Notes: generated by a model not told the origin, from the letters alone. Counted from the stretch's first letter, positions 16,774-25,476 are shown. The stretch: 64,000 nucleotides of DNA from Labilibaculum sp. (GCF_963664555.1 NZ_OY761461.1:2046001-2110000), one strand, 5' to 3'. Program-made: numbers and translations.

Positions 16774-16998
16774 TGGCAAAATGCTCTTTGTGGAAAAAGT
16801 TGAGCAAAACCACGCGGCAAAATGCTCCCGACGATCGGAGTTGGGGAAAACCATGCGGCAAAATGCTCCCGACGATCAGACTAGTGCAAAACCACGCGGC
16901 AATGTCCTCTCGATGACCAGCAGAGTAAGTTTTCCGTTGGCAAAATGCTCCCGACAATCGGAGTTGGGTAAAACCATGTGGGAATACCCCGACTGCCA
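16774..16998. repeat. 41-bp tandem repeat, five copies plus a decayed sixth
   Basis: Units start at 16774, 16815, 16856, 16897 and 16938, exactly 41 bp apart, with a partial sixth from 16979. A typical unit begins CGGCAAAATGCTCCCGACGA, and CTCCCGA/TCGGAG inside it can form a small hairpin. Unit 4 is the most diverged. The period is not a multiple of three, so this is not a coding repeat, and there are no variable spacers, so it is not CRISPR. It abuts the DUF559 repeat cluster. Confidence 0.85.
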
Positions 16999-17000
16999 AT

Positions 17001-17029
17001 TACCCCAAACCCCTAAAGGGGCTTACTGG
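17001..17029. repeat. Orphan right end of the DUF559-type repeat element
   Basis: TACCCCAAACCCCTAAAGGGG...CTGG, nearly identical to the right end found after the DUF559 gene. It is followed after 15 nt by a left end starting GAAGTCCCC, as if two elements were joined head to tail. Confidence 0.65.
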
Positions 17030-17044
17030 CAGTAGTTTGGGAAG

Positions 17045-17534
17045 AAGTCCCCTTTAGGGGATTTAGGGGTAGAAAAGAAAAAATAATAAAAAAAGAAGAT
17101 ATGAGTATAAGTGATCAGGTTACGATGTTTTATAATGCGAAGCCACACATTTTTGAAAAGGCAAAATATTTGAGAGAAAATATGACTTTGGCAGAGTTAA
17201 AGTTGTGGGAGTTAACGAAAGAAAAGAAGATTCGGGGTTTACGGTTTAGAGCGCAGCATCCAATCGATATTTTTATTGCTGATTTTTACTGTCATTCTTT
17301 AAAATTGGTCATTGAAATTGATGGAGGAATACATCAGTCTTCAGAACAAAAAGAATATGATATTGGTCGGGAAGCGGAAATAAATCATTGGGGAATAAAA
17401 GTAATTCGCTTTACAAATGATGAGTTTTTAAAGGAGATCGATAAGGTGATTGATATCATTAATAAAATTTGCATTCAACGTAAATTGGATTTGGAAAAAA
17501 TTTAATACCCCAAACCCCTAAAGGGGCTTACTGG
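17045..17534 (+). mobile_element. Candidate mobile unit: palindromic ends bracketing a DUF559 gene
   Basis: Left end AAGTCCCCTTTAGGGG...TTAGGGGTA (17045-17071), DUF559 gene (17101-17505), right end TACCCCAAACCCCTAAAGGGG...CTGG (17506-17534). The right end begins 1 nt after the stop codon, so the 490-bp unit is nearly all gene and ends. The two ends are imperfect inverted repeats of each other. A gene-less copy lies at 13292-13370 and single ends at 17001 and 17586. Movement is inferred from the copies; no target duplication was seen. Confidence 0.6.
17101..17505 (+). CDS. DUF559 endonuclease-like protein
   Basis: 134 residues. The DUF559 fold (PD-(D/E)xK, Vsr-like) is evident from LRENMTLAELKLWELTKEKKIRGLRFRAQHPIDIFIADFYCHSLKLVIEIDGGIH, with active-site candidates Asp in IADF and Glu-x-Asp in VIEIDGG, followed by IKVIRFTNDEFL. 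Probably a DNA nuclease. It sits between matching palindromic ends, so it may move or maintain those repeats, much as REP-associated transposases do; that role is an inference. Ribosome binding AAGAAG before the ATG. Confidence 0.85.
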   Translation: MSISDQVTMFYNAKPHIFEKAKYLRENMTLAELKLWELTKEKKIRGLRFRAQHPIDIFIADFYCHSLKLVIEIDGGIHQSSEQKEYDIGREAEINHWGIKVIRFTNDEFLKEIDKVIDIINKICIQRKLDLEKI

Positions 17535-17585
17535 TAGTCGATTTGAGAAGAAGTTTCATTTTTGAGATAGAGGCAGCTTTTTTTG

Positions 17586-17627
17586 AAGTCCCCTTTAGGG
17601 GTCCCGAAAGCTTTCGGGATAGGGGTA
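17586..17627. repeat. Left end of the repeat element interrupted by an 18-bp palindrome
   Basis: AAGTCCCCTTTAGGGG (17586-17601) and TAGGGGTA (17620-17627) are the two parts of a left end. Between them stands TCCCGAAAGCTTTCGGGA, a perfect palindrome absent from the other copies. Confidence 0.6.
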
Positions 17628-17703
17628 AGAAGAAGAGTCGTTTTAGTGATTGATAAATCTATATTTTTATTATCTTGAACACTCAAAATCAAAAAGAAAC
17701 ACA

Positions 17704-18195
17704 ATGAAAATACGTCTTGCCACAGTATCAGATCTGCCTGCTATTAATGATATTTACAATCAGGCTGTACGCAAGCGTTATTGTACGGCCGATTTGGATG
17801 AAATTAGTATGGAACAGCGTACCAAATGGTTCGAAGGACATCATCCCAATCAATATCCTGTATTTGCAGCAGTAGAAGATGATCGGGTAGTGGGATGGAT
17901 TTGCTACAGTGCCTACCGGGCAGGTCGCAGGGCTTTGCAATCAGCGGCAGAGGTGAGTTACTACATACACGAGGAGCATCTGCAGAAAGGAATTGGCTCC
18001 CAATTAATGCAGTTTGTTATTGATGAAGCTCCCAAATATCAGTTTAAGAGCCTATTTGCTATTTTATTGGCAGAAAATCTGGCGAGCCTTAAATTGCTTG
18101 AGAAATTTGGTTTCGAACGATGGGGGCTTATGCCTCATGTCGCTGATATTGATGGTGAAATTTGTGATCATTTGTATTATGGAAGAAAAGTCTGA
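17704..18195 (+). CDS. GNAT N-acetyltransferase, phosphinothricin-acetyltransferase-like
   Basis: 163 residues from the ATG at 17704; the frame upstream to 17650 lacks similarity. Typical GNAT segments are IRLATVSDLPAINDIYNQAV, VGWICYSAYR, VSYYIHEEHLQKGIGSQLMQFVI (acetyl-CoA loop QKGIGS) and LLAENLASLKLLEKFGFERWGLMPHVADIDGE, which closely follows the PAT/Bar-like subgroup. It acetylates a small amine or amino-acid analogue; the substrate is unknown. Convergent with the sensor kinase gene, 6 nt between stops. Confidence 0.9.
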   Translation: MKIRLATVSDLPAINDIYNQAVRKRYCTADLDEISMEQRTKWFEGHHPNQYPVFAAVEDDRVVGWICYSAYRAGRRALQSAAEVSYYIHEEHLQKGIGSQLMQFVIDEAPKYQFKSLFAILLAENLASLKLLEKFGFERWGLMPHVADIDGEICDHLYYGRKV

Positions 18196-18201
18196 GATAT
18201 T

Positions 18202-20082
18202 TTAAACTTGTTCCGATTCTTCATGACTTCTCAAAACAATGGTAAATGTTGAACCTTTGCCTGCTTCACTTTCTATTAAGAGTTCCCCTTTTAAAATTTC
18301 TAAATAATCAAGAACAGTGGGCAATCCCATACCAGTTGCCTTTTGTCCCGATAATCCTTCCACGCGGATAGGACTTTTTTGATAAATACTCTCAATAATT
18401 TCCTTTGACATCCCCAGACCAAAATCTTTAACCTCAATATAAAACAGCTCGTTTTCAGTGTAAGATCGAATCTCTACACTTCCTTTTTTGTAACTGTACT
18501 TAATTGCATTTTGAATGACGTTTCGGAATAAAAACTTGCAGATATTCAGATCGCTGGTTATTTTTAGTTCTCCGTTAAAATTTTTGTTAAAACTAACCTC
18601 GCTCAGATTTATCTGAAAAATTTCGGTCATTTCAGTTAAAACTTCATTAATGTCAAATTCTGTGAAGGTTAATTTTGGGCCGTCTTTAGCTTGAATTGTT
18701 CCCCAATAAAATAAATCTTCGAGTAATCCACTCGTTTGGGTTACAACGTGAAATATGTCCTTATTGAATTCGTTTTTTTCTTCTTCACTAATTTTAAATT
18801 CATCCTTATTAATGAATGTAGATAAGTTTAAAATCACCCCGATGGAACCACGTAAATCGTGAGCCAGAATGGAAAAAAATTTGTTTTTATTTTGAATTAC
18901 CTTTTCGAGCTCTATGTTTATTTTATTTAATTCGGATGTTTTTTCAAGAACTAGACGCTGCAGAACCTTTGCCCTGTTTTGCTTGACTTTTAGCCATATG
19001 GTTAGTCCTAAAACAATTAATATTAATACGATAACACTGATTATGCTAATCTTAAGAATTAAACCAAAATCTTTTGGTTCATTTAGCAGGATACTATTTT
19101 TTGGCAATTGATTTTTGGAAATATTAAATGTGCGCAGTTCATTACAATCGAAAACATATGAGCTTGGCAGATAGTTGAATTGCGGGATATCATTAGCACA
19201 AGGTTCCTGTATTAATTTTAAGGCAAGCATTGCTGCTCTTTCACCTTGTTCATACCCTCTTGTAATTTTTCCGCCAAATAAGCCTTTGTTAAGATAAAAA
19301 TCCCATGATCCAAATATGGGAACATGTGCAACTTCTTTAATTTGTGTGATGCCTTTTTGGTAGGATATAAATTTCCCGTTCTTATCCCGGTTAAGTACAA
19401 GTAAGTAAATTACGTAGGTGTCATCTAAATTCCTGATTGTTTGTTGTAAGCTTTCCATTGTGAATTCAGAAACCGACTCAAAATTAAGGTCTTTAAATTG
19501 ATCGGTAATTCCTTTTAATTCTTTTTGAATAGCTTGTCCCGTTTCTGTATTGTCATTAATAATGAAAATGTTTTTTCGTTCTGGAAATATGCGCTTTATT
19601 GCTGAGATGGTTCCGTAATGATCAGCCTTCTCGCCGTATCCAAAAAAATTAGGATAATCCTTTAGGATACTTGTATCGAGATCATTTACCCCGCAATATA
19701 TAATAGGAATATTTGGATAAAATTCGCTGCCATTTTTTTGAATAAAATCAAAAGCGGCATTGTCACTTGTAATTATGGCTTTAAATGGAATTTGTTTTGC
19801 TTTAACTTTATAAATGTTTTGCAAAGCGTTAAAGTATTCTTCATTGTAATTACGTTTTGTGTCTAAATATTCAAAAATCAGATTAATATCCGGTTTGTCT
19901 TTAAAAACGCTGCGTATGCCGCGGGTTATACTATCCGTCCATGCCAATCCTTGATGGTAGCTGTGAAGAACCAAAACATTTGTTTCATTTTTAGATGAGT
20001 TTTGTGCAATAATTGGAGAGGTTCCAACAGTTGAAATGGCAAGAAAAAGGGTGATGATACAGAAAGCTAATAATTTTCGCAT
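18202..20082 (-). CDS. Sensor histidine kinase with periplasmic ABC-type binding domain
   Basis: 626 residues. Signal peptide at the N-terminus, then a periplasmic domain (about 30-335) resembling ABC_sub_bind (NVLVLHSYHQGLAWTDSITRGI, IPIIYCGVN, VPIFGSWDFYLNKGLFGG), one membrane helix at about 340-362, a short coiled coil, and a kinase core: His in FFSILAHDLRGSIG, N-box NVIQNAIKYS, VKDFGLGMS and GMGLPTVLDYLE. It binds a small periplasmic ligand and should phosphorylate a response regulator, but no regulator gene is next to it, so it is an orphan kinase. Ligand unknown. Confidence 0.88.
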   Translation of the reverse strand: MRKLLAFCIITLFLAISTVGTSPIIAQNSSKNETNVLVLHSYHQGLAWTDSITRGIRSVFKDKPDINLIFEYLDTKRNYNEEYFNALQNIYKVKAKQIPFKAIITSDNAAFDFIQKNGSEFYPNIPIIYCGVNDLDTSILKDYPNFFGYGEKADHYGTISAIKRIFPERKNIFIINDNTETGQAIQKELKGITDQFKDLNFESVSEFTMESLQQTIRNLDDTYVIYLLVLNRDKNGKFISYQKGITQIKEVAHVPIFGSWDFYLNKGLFGGKITRGYEQGERAAMLALKLIQEPCANDIPQFNYLPSSYVFDCNELRTFNISKNQLPKNSILLNEPKDFGLILKISIISVIVLILIVLGLTIWLKVKQNRAKVLQRLVLEKTSELNKINIELEKVIQNKNKFFSILAHDLRGSIGVILNLSTFINKDEFKISEEEKNEFNKDIFHVVTQTSGLLEDLFYWGTIQAKDGPKLTFTEFDINEVLTEMTEIFQINLSEVSFNKNFNGELKITSDLNICKFLFRNVIQNAIKYSYKKGSVEIRSYTENELFYIEVKDFGLGMSKEIIESIYQKSPIRVEGLSGQKATGMGLPTVLDYLEILKGELLIESEAGKGSTFTIVLRSHEESEQV

Positions 20083-20182
20083 GTTTTCATGTTTAAATTA
20101 ATACTACCATTTAATGTCTTTACGGTTTAATCCTTCTTTTGTTGGCTGGTTTTTTATTTTGAGATGGATAAGGATAGATCTG

Positions 20183-20761
20183 TTAGCTGATATTTCCTTT
20201 TAAACCCAAATTATCAGCAATTTTTTGCATGCCTTCAATACATCCCTGAATCAAGTCAGGAATTTCTATGTTGAGCATTTCAGCTCCCCGTGCTATAACA
20301 GTTCTGTCTACACCAGCTGCAAATCGTTTGTTCTTCCAATTTTTTTGTACTGATTTTACTTTTACATCCAATACCGATTTTGACGGACGGATTAAGGCGG
20401 TAGTGGTTACCAAACCGGTTAATTCATCAACAGCATAAAGTGTTTTTTCAAGTATTGTTTGAGGTTCAACCTCTGTGCAGGTCAACCATGCATGACTCTC
20501 AACCGCTCTAATATATTCTTCGGGCCAATTCTCAGATTCTAATATTTCTCTGGTTTTTTTACAGTGCTCTTCAGGATATTGATCCCAATCTAAATCGTGC
20601 ACTAATCCTATAATGCCCCATTTTTCTGCGTCTTCATTGTTTTTTATAGCGTAAAACCTCATTACTGCCTCTACAGCTAATCCATGTTTGATAAGACTTT
20701 CAGATTTGGTGTGTTTTTTAAGAAGTTCGAATGCTTCCCCGCGAGTTGGTGTGTATGACAT
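20183..20761 (-). CDS. HD-domain (HDIG-type) protein
   Basis: 192 residues from the ATG at 20761 (MSYTPTRGEAFELLKKH); the 11 residues upstream are not conserved. The metal-binding pattern is His in LIKHGLAVEAVMR, His-Asp in GLVHDLDWDQYPEEH, and a later His in VESHAWL, followed by Asp in YAVDELTGLV. Such small HD proteins are predicted phosphohydrolases; the substrate is not known. Single gene between the sensor kinase and a Tat-signal protein. Confidence 0.85.
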   Translation of the reverse strand: MSYTPTRGEAFELLKKHTKSESLIKHGLAVEAVMRFYAIKNNEDAEKWGIIGLVHDLDWDQYPEEHCKKTREILESENWPEEYIRAVESHAWLTCTEVEPQTILEKTLYAVDELTGLVTTTALIRPSKSVLDVKVKSVQKNWKNKRFAAGVDRTVIARGAEMLNIEIPDLIQGCIEGMQKIADNLGLKGNIS

Positions 20762-20950
20762 ATGTTGTAAGTTAAGAGTAATGAATTTCTGCACTCAAAT
20801 TAGTTAAAAATAGTTAGCAGGCAATTGTTCGCTTTCAAAAAACAAGATTAAACATATCGAATATATCTGTATTTAAATTTTCTGCACTATTCTTTTTTAT
20901 ACTAAATTTAAATAGTAGATTTAAGACTCGAAAGTCTTAATTTAAATAAT

Positions 20951-21319
20951 ATGAGTAATCAAAACAGCACAAGAAGAGGATTTTTTCAGAAACTGGGTCT
21001 GACAGTGGGGGCTGCAGCATTAATTGAAACGGAAGCTTTGGCAGATATCAACTTAAACCGTTTTTCATCGGAAGAGGATCGGAACAGTTTTTTATTGACT
21101 TATGAGACCTGGGTAAACGATTATATTGAAGTGGTTGAAAAAGAGAAGTTGTCAAAATCAGACATTTCCAATAAGCACCGGATCATGAAATTATCAGATC
21201 AAGCCAGTGGATGGCAGGAGCAGATTAAAGAATATTTGCAACATGATGATTTTAAGAACAAATACATTTCACTTTCAAAGAAATTTGCAGAATCTATAAC
21301 TCCTGAACTGGAGGCTTAA
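20951..21319 (+). CDS. Small exported protein with Tat signal
   Basis: 122 residues. The N-terminus NSTRRGFFQKLGLTVGAAALIETEALA is a twin-arginine signal with a short hydrophobic core, so the protein is probably exported folded. The rest is a helical, charged domain of about 95 residues without Cys or recognisable cofactor motif. No family recognised. It has its own terminator. Confidence 0.7.
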   Translation: MSNQNSTRRGFFQKLGLTVGAAALIETEALADINLNRFSSEEDRNSFLLTYETWVNDYIEVVEKEKLSKSDISNKHRIMKLSDQASGWQEQIKEYLQHDDFKNKYISLSKKFAESITPELEA

Positions 21320-21358
21320 ATACAGTCTTTTATATCAATTATTTTATCAGAATTAAGT

Positions 21359-21383
21359 AAGAGTGATGTTTTGCATCACTCTT
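21359..21383 (+). terminator. Intrinsic terminator after the Tat-signal gene
   Basis: Perfect 10-bp stem AAGAGTGATG/CATCACTCTT, 5-nt loop, followed by TTCTT. Confidence 0.8.
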
Positions 21384-21549
21384 TTCTTATTGTGTAGTCT
21401 ACTCAATAAGTGGTGTTACCAGTATTTCATTTCTGCTGATCATTATGTGCCAAAAAGATAGGAACAGAATCGGAGCTTAGAAATGTCAAGGGGGTAATTT
21501 CTATTCACCTAAATCCTAAAAATAGCAACCAATCTGCTCCTAATTTTGC

Positions 21550-21557
21550 TAACTTTG
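21550..21557 (+). promoter_or_regulatory. -7 box before menA
   Basis: TAACTTTG, an exact TAnnTTTG match, 22 nt before the menA ATG. No good -33 box is seen. Confidence 0.45.
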
Positions 21558-21579
21558 GGTTTCAAAATTGATTATTGTT

Positions 21580-22482
21580 ATGAATAAAACAAAAGCATGG
21601 ATTCATGCATTTCGATTACGTACATTGCCTTTGGCGCTCTCCAGTATCTTTTTGGGAAGCTTTTTAGCTGCCTCGAATCACTCGTTTCGTTTCAAAATAT
21701 TTATTTTAGCAACTCTTACAACTTTGTTTCTTCAGATATTATCAAATTTGGCGAATGATTTGGGCGATTCTATTTCCGGAGCGGACAATAGTGAGCGGGT
21801 TGGGCCTGAAAGGGCTGTGCAGAGTGGCGTTATCAGTCATAAGGAAATGAAAGGTATGCTCGTCATTTTTGTTTTGCTTTCGCTATGTTCCGGATTGTGG
21901 CTTTTGTATGAAGGTATGCAGTTAATCAATCTGAAACAAGGAGCTGTAATGTTGGTGATTGGACTTGTGGCTATTGCGGCGGCAATAAATTATACCGTAG
22001 GAAAAAATCCTTATGGTTACAGTGGTTTTGGAGATTTGTTTGTCTTTCTGTTTTTTGGTTTGGCAGGTGTTTTGGGCACTTATTTTCTTCACACCGGAAA
22101 CATATACTGGAGCCTGTTTTTGCCAGCAATTTCGGTAGGATTACTTAGCGTAGGAGTTTTAAATTTAAACAACATGCGCGATATAGATAATGATGCAAGA
22201 ACCGGGAAAATGACACTTGTTGTGAAGATGGGGACTGCTAATGCGAAGAGGTATCATTTTACACTTCTTTCCACTGCCATGATTTTACCTTGCCTGTATA
22301 CTATTTTTAACTGGCAGTCAGCTTTTCAGTTTTTATTCTTGTTGAGTTTTCCGTTTATTGTGCGAAATGTTTGGCACGTATTTAAAAATGAAAATGCCCG
22401 CGATTTGGATCCGGAATTAAAACGACTTGCAATATCCACCTTACTATTCAGTCTTAGTTTTGGTTTAGGATTGGTACTTTAA
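21580..22482 (+). CDS. menA: 1,4-Dihydroxy-2-naphthoate polyprenyltransferase
   Basis: 300 residues from the ATG at 21580; an in-frame TTG lies 12 nt earlier. Integral membrane UbiA-family enzyme that adds the polyprenyl chain to DHNA. First Asp motif NLANDLGDSISGADN, second NNMRDIDNDARTGKMTL, eight or nine helices. It heads menA-menC-menE, the second half of the menaquinone genes. Confidence 0.95.
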   Translation: MNKTKAWIHAFRLRTLPLALSSIFLGSFLAASNHSFRFKIFILATLTTLFLQILSNLANDLGDSISGADNSERVGPERAVQSGVISHKEMKGMLVIFVLLSLCSGLWLLYEGMQLINLKQGAVMLVIGLVAIAAAINYTVGKNPYGYSGFGDLFVFLFFGLAGVLGTYFLHTGNIYWSLFLPAISVGLLSVGVLNLNNMRDIDNDARTGKMTLVVKMGTANAKRYHFTLLSTAMILPCLYTIFNWQSAFQFLFLLSFPFIVRNVWHVFKNENARDLDPELKRLAISTLLFSLSFGLGLVL

Positions 22483-22553
22483 TTATCGATTTGATAAGGT
22501 GAAATGAGATTTCTTTGACAAATCTCACATCTTTTATCTCACATCTCATAAAT

Positions 22554-23594
22554 ATGCTTAAAGCAGATTATCAATATTATCCACTTAAATTCAAACAAGC
22601 CAGCGGAACTTCGCGGGGAATTTTAACACAAAAGGATTCGTGGTTCATTCGTATCTGGGATGATAAAAATCCTGATGTGAAGGGTATTGGCGAATGCTCC
22701 ATTATTCCAGGATTAAGCAGCGATGATAGACCTGGCTATGAAAATAAAATCAAAGAAATTTGTGAGAGCATAGATGATTATTGGTATTATCTGGAGGATG
22801 GATTAACAGAATGGCCTTCGATTTATTTTGGATTGGAGACTGCCTTTCTGGATTTTCAGGCCAAAGGGAGTAAAGTTCTTTTTCCCTCCGATTTTACAAA
22901 TGGGAAAGCCCAAATTCCTATTAACGGATTGGTTTGGATGGGTGATTCCGGCTATATGAAAGAACAAATTCAACAAAAGCTGGAAGATGGTTTTGATTGT
23001 TTGAAACTAAAAATAGGAGCCATTGACTTCAAGGAAGAAATTAATCTTTTACAGTCTATCCGTAAAGATTTTGGATCAGATAAAATTGAGTTGCGGGTTG
23101 ATGCAAATGGTGCATTTTCACCTGTTGATGCGTTGAATAAACTGAAGGTCTTATCCGAATTTCAGATTCATTCTATCGAACAGCCAATAAAAGCCGGACA
23201 ATGGAAGGAGATGGCGGATTTGTGCTTGGCTGGTCCTCTGCCAATTGCTTTGGATGAGGAATTGATTGGCGTGCATACTCAGAGTTTGAAGAAGGAACTT
23301 TTAGATGCAATTAAGCCTCAATACATTATTCTGAAGCCAAGTCTTCTCGGCGGTATAAAAGGAAGTCAGGAATGGATTGATTTAGCTGAGGAAAGAAATA
23401 TCCCTTGGTGGGTAACTTCAGCATTGGAATCTAATATTGGATTAAATGCTATTGCTCAATGGACTTATACGCTTAATAATTCAATGCCACAAGGATTAGG
23501 AACCGGGCAAATTTACAGCAATAATATAGTGTCACCTCTTTTTATGCACAAAGGCTTTTTGGCCTACGATATTTGTGGAAAGTGGGAAATTTAA
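22554..23594 (+). CDS. menC: o-Succinylbenzoate synthase
   Basis: 346 residues from the ATG at 22554; an upstream TTG at 22515 would add 13 unconserved residues. Enolase-superfamily enzyme that dehydrates SHCHC. Seen are the Lys pair in DCLKLKIG, metal ligands in LRVDANGAF (Asp), SIEQPI (Glu) and ALDEELIG (Asp/Glu), and the catalytic Lys in YIILKPSLLGG. No menH gene, which would make its substrate, is in the window. It lies 71 nt after menA. Confidence 0.94.
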   Translation: MLKADYQYYPLKFKQASGTSRGILTQKDSWFIRIWDDKNPDVKGIGECSIIPGLSSDDRPGYENKIKEICESIDDYWYYLEDGLTEWPSIYFGLETAFLDFQAKGSKVLFPSDFTNGKAQIPINGLVWMGDSGYMKEQIQQKLEDGFDCLKLKIGAIDFKEEINLLQSIRKDFGSDKIELRVDANGAFSPVDALNKLKVLSEFQIHSIEQPIKAGQWKEMADLCLAGPLPIALDEELIGVHTQSLKKELLDAIKPQYIILKPSLLGGIKGSQEWIDLAEERNIPWWVTSALESNIGLNAIAQWTYTLNNSMPQGLGTGQIYSNNIVSPLFMHKGFLAYDICGKWEI

Positions 23595-23610
23595 AAGTGA
23601 GAATTTAAGC

Positions 23611-24684
23611 ATGCGTGAACTAACGATAAATGGGATTCTGTATTCCGAAGAAGAATTGGTCAAACATTGTAATAGTCAATTATTGATCAGTGATTTTCAG
23701 TGGGAGCGGGATGTTTATTCCTTTATTTTGGAATGGTTGGATGCAAAAGAAAGCATTTCAGCGAAAACTTCCGGTTCAACAGGTAAACCCAAAGCGATGG
23801 AGTTATCGAAGGAAAGGATGCTGAATTCGGCCCAACTTACCGGAGAGTATTTTAAATTTGAAAAAGGACAAACAGCATTGCTCTGTTTGTCTACTAATTT
23901 TATTGCTGGAAAAATGATGGTTGTGCGTGCTTTTTTATGGCAGTTGAACTTGATTTTAGTAAATCCCAATGGACATCCGCTTGAAAAGTTACGATCGAAA
24001 ATTGATTTTGCCGCTATGGTTCCGCTTCAGGTGATTAATTGTATAAAAGAGGGGCTTAATTTTGCTTCGATTTCTAATTTATTAATTGGTGGAGGAGCTG
24101 TAGATGCTTATTTAGAAGATCAATTACAGGAGTTGCCAGTCAAATGTTTTTCAAGTTATGGCATGACAGAAACAGTTTCTCACGTGGCTCTCAAGCCTCT
24201 TAATGGAGATCAAAAATCGAATTTTTACCAAGGATTGGGTAATGTAACTTTTTCTTTGGATGAAAGATCTTGCTTGCAAATTGAAGCTTCGGAAGTTCTT
24301 GCCGGGTCAATCTGCACAAATGATGTGGTAAACCTGATTGACGGGAAACATTTTATTTGGCTTGGGCGATACGATAATGTTATCAATTCAGGTGGTGTTA
24401 AATTGTTTCCTGAGCAAATAGAGGAAAAGCTAAAGGGAATTATCGATGAGCCTTTCTTTATTAGCGGAGTGGCGGACCAACTTTTTGGTCAGAAATTGGT
24501 ATTGGTAATTGAAAAAGACAATCCATCTTCCAAATACAAATCCAATTTGTCCGAAAAGATAAGAAGCTTGCCCGGTAAATACGAACAAGCCCGTGATATT
24601 TTTTTTATTCAAGAATTCAAACGAACTTCTAATGGTAAGCTTCAACGCGAAGCTACAATGTCTTTGCTTAAATTATCCAGATAA
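23611..24684 (+). CDS. menE: o-Succinylbenzoate-CoA ligase
   Basis: 357 residues from the ATG at 23611. A GTG at 23575 inside menC would add 12 residues; the ATG is preferred because the conserved part starts there. AMP-forming acyl-CoA ligase with SAKTSGSTGKPKAMELSK (P-loop), SSYGMTETVSHVAL, WLGRYDNVINSGGVKLFPEQIE and the C-terminal GKLQREA with its catalytic Lys. It activates o-succinylbenzoate for MenB. The shortness (usual ~450) is normal for Bacteroidetes MenE. Its last 43 nt overlap the convergent gene. Confidence 0.93.
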   Translation: MRELTINGILYSEEELVKHCNSQLLISDFQWERDVYSFILEWLDAKESISAKTSGSTGKPKAMELSKERMLNSAQLTGEYFKFEKGQTALLCLSTNFIAGKMMVVRAFLWQLNLILVNPNGHPLEKLRSKIDFAAMVPLQVINCIKEGLNFASISNLLIGGGAVDAYLEDQLQELPVKCFSSYGMTETVSHVALKPLNGDQKSNFYQGLGNVTFSLDERSCLQIEASEVLAGSICTNDVVNLIDGKHFIWLGRYDNVINSGGVKLFPEQIEEKLKGIIDEPFFISGVADQLFGQKLVLVIEKDNPSSKYKSNLSEKIRSLPGKYEQARDIFFIQEFKRTSNGKLQREATMSLLKLSR

Positions 24685-25313
24685 GTAAGCAGTCTTTTAA
24701 AATCCTGAGGAATGTTTGTGTTTAATTGATTGCTCTTCTCAAATTCTTTGGCTTCTTTCAAAAAAGATTTGTAGTATTTAGAAATTAAAGAATTTGCTGA
24801 ACTTACTTTTGCTGGTAATTCAGTCTTAGTTTGAACTAAATAATAAGATTTTGGCTGTTGAAAATCTACTTTGCCTTTAGTTGACGGTATAAAATATTTT
24901 GCATAGATTTTTTGACCACCACTGTATAATTTTTGAAGATATCCACAAGTCGTATCTTTTTTCACAAGATATTTTTTATATTCAAAACATTCTCCGTTTA
25001 TGTTAATTTCTTTTAGTTTTTCGGGTGATTTAATAATACTGTGTTGTGAACCAATTTTACATTCCATAACATCCGTCTTTATATTGTAACGAATTTTGAT
25101 TGAATTTAGTTCTCTGTTTTCAGTAGTTATAAGTTTAGATAGCTCGAATTGAGGCTCTTGGTAGTTGTTTTGTTCTTCAGTAACATCATCTAAAACAACT
25201 TTGTAATGCATAATTCCCAGATTTGGATAATCTTTCCAAACTGAGCTTTCTTGTGAGAATGCTGGAATTGTTATAAAGTAAATTAGGAGTGGAGAAAGTA
25301 GAAGTTTAATCAT
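24642..25313 (-). CDS. Secreted hypothetical protein
   Basis: 223 residues from the ATG at 25313 (MIKLLLSPLLIYFITIPAFSQ), which gives a clean signal peptide; the frame is open 27 nt further upstream. After the signal the mature part (about 200 residues) resembles GLPGLI-type or DUF4412-like periplasmic proteins in its alternating beta pattern, but no clear family match. It overlaps menE tail to tail by 43 nt. Confidence 0.65.
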   Translation of the reverse strand: MIKLLLSPLLIYFITIPAFSQESSVWKDYPNLGIMHYKVVLDDVTEEQNNYQEPQFELSKLITTENRELNSIKIRYNIKTDVMECKIGSQHSIIKSPEKLKEININGECFEYKKYLVKKDTTCGYLQKLYSGGQKIYAKYFIPSTKGKVDFQQPKSYYLVQTKTELPAKVSSANSLISKYYKSFLKEAKEFEKSNQLNTNIPQDFKRLLTYLDNLSKDIVASR

Positions 25314-25476
25314 TTTTAAATTTTTGGTTGAAACAGTCAATATAAAAATACAATAAAAAATGATAAGTAGTTGATTTATTGTTGAGTTGAAAACAGGATT
25401 TGATTAAGTTCTGGTTTGTACCATGTGAAAAATGCTAAACTCTAAGGGAAGATGGGGATTTATTTGGTAAACAAAA

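Noticed and set aside
16774..16998. Possible CRISPR array
   Set aside because: The units adjoin without variable spacers, and no cas genes are near.
16742..16999. 85-residue ORF across the 41-bp repeats, and its counterpart on the plus strand
   Set aside because: Its sequence is just the translated repeat, and 41 is not a multiple of three, so the repeated units fall into different frames. No sign of coding selection.
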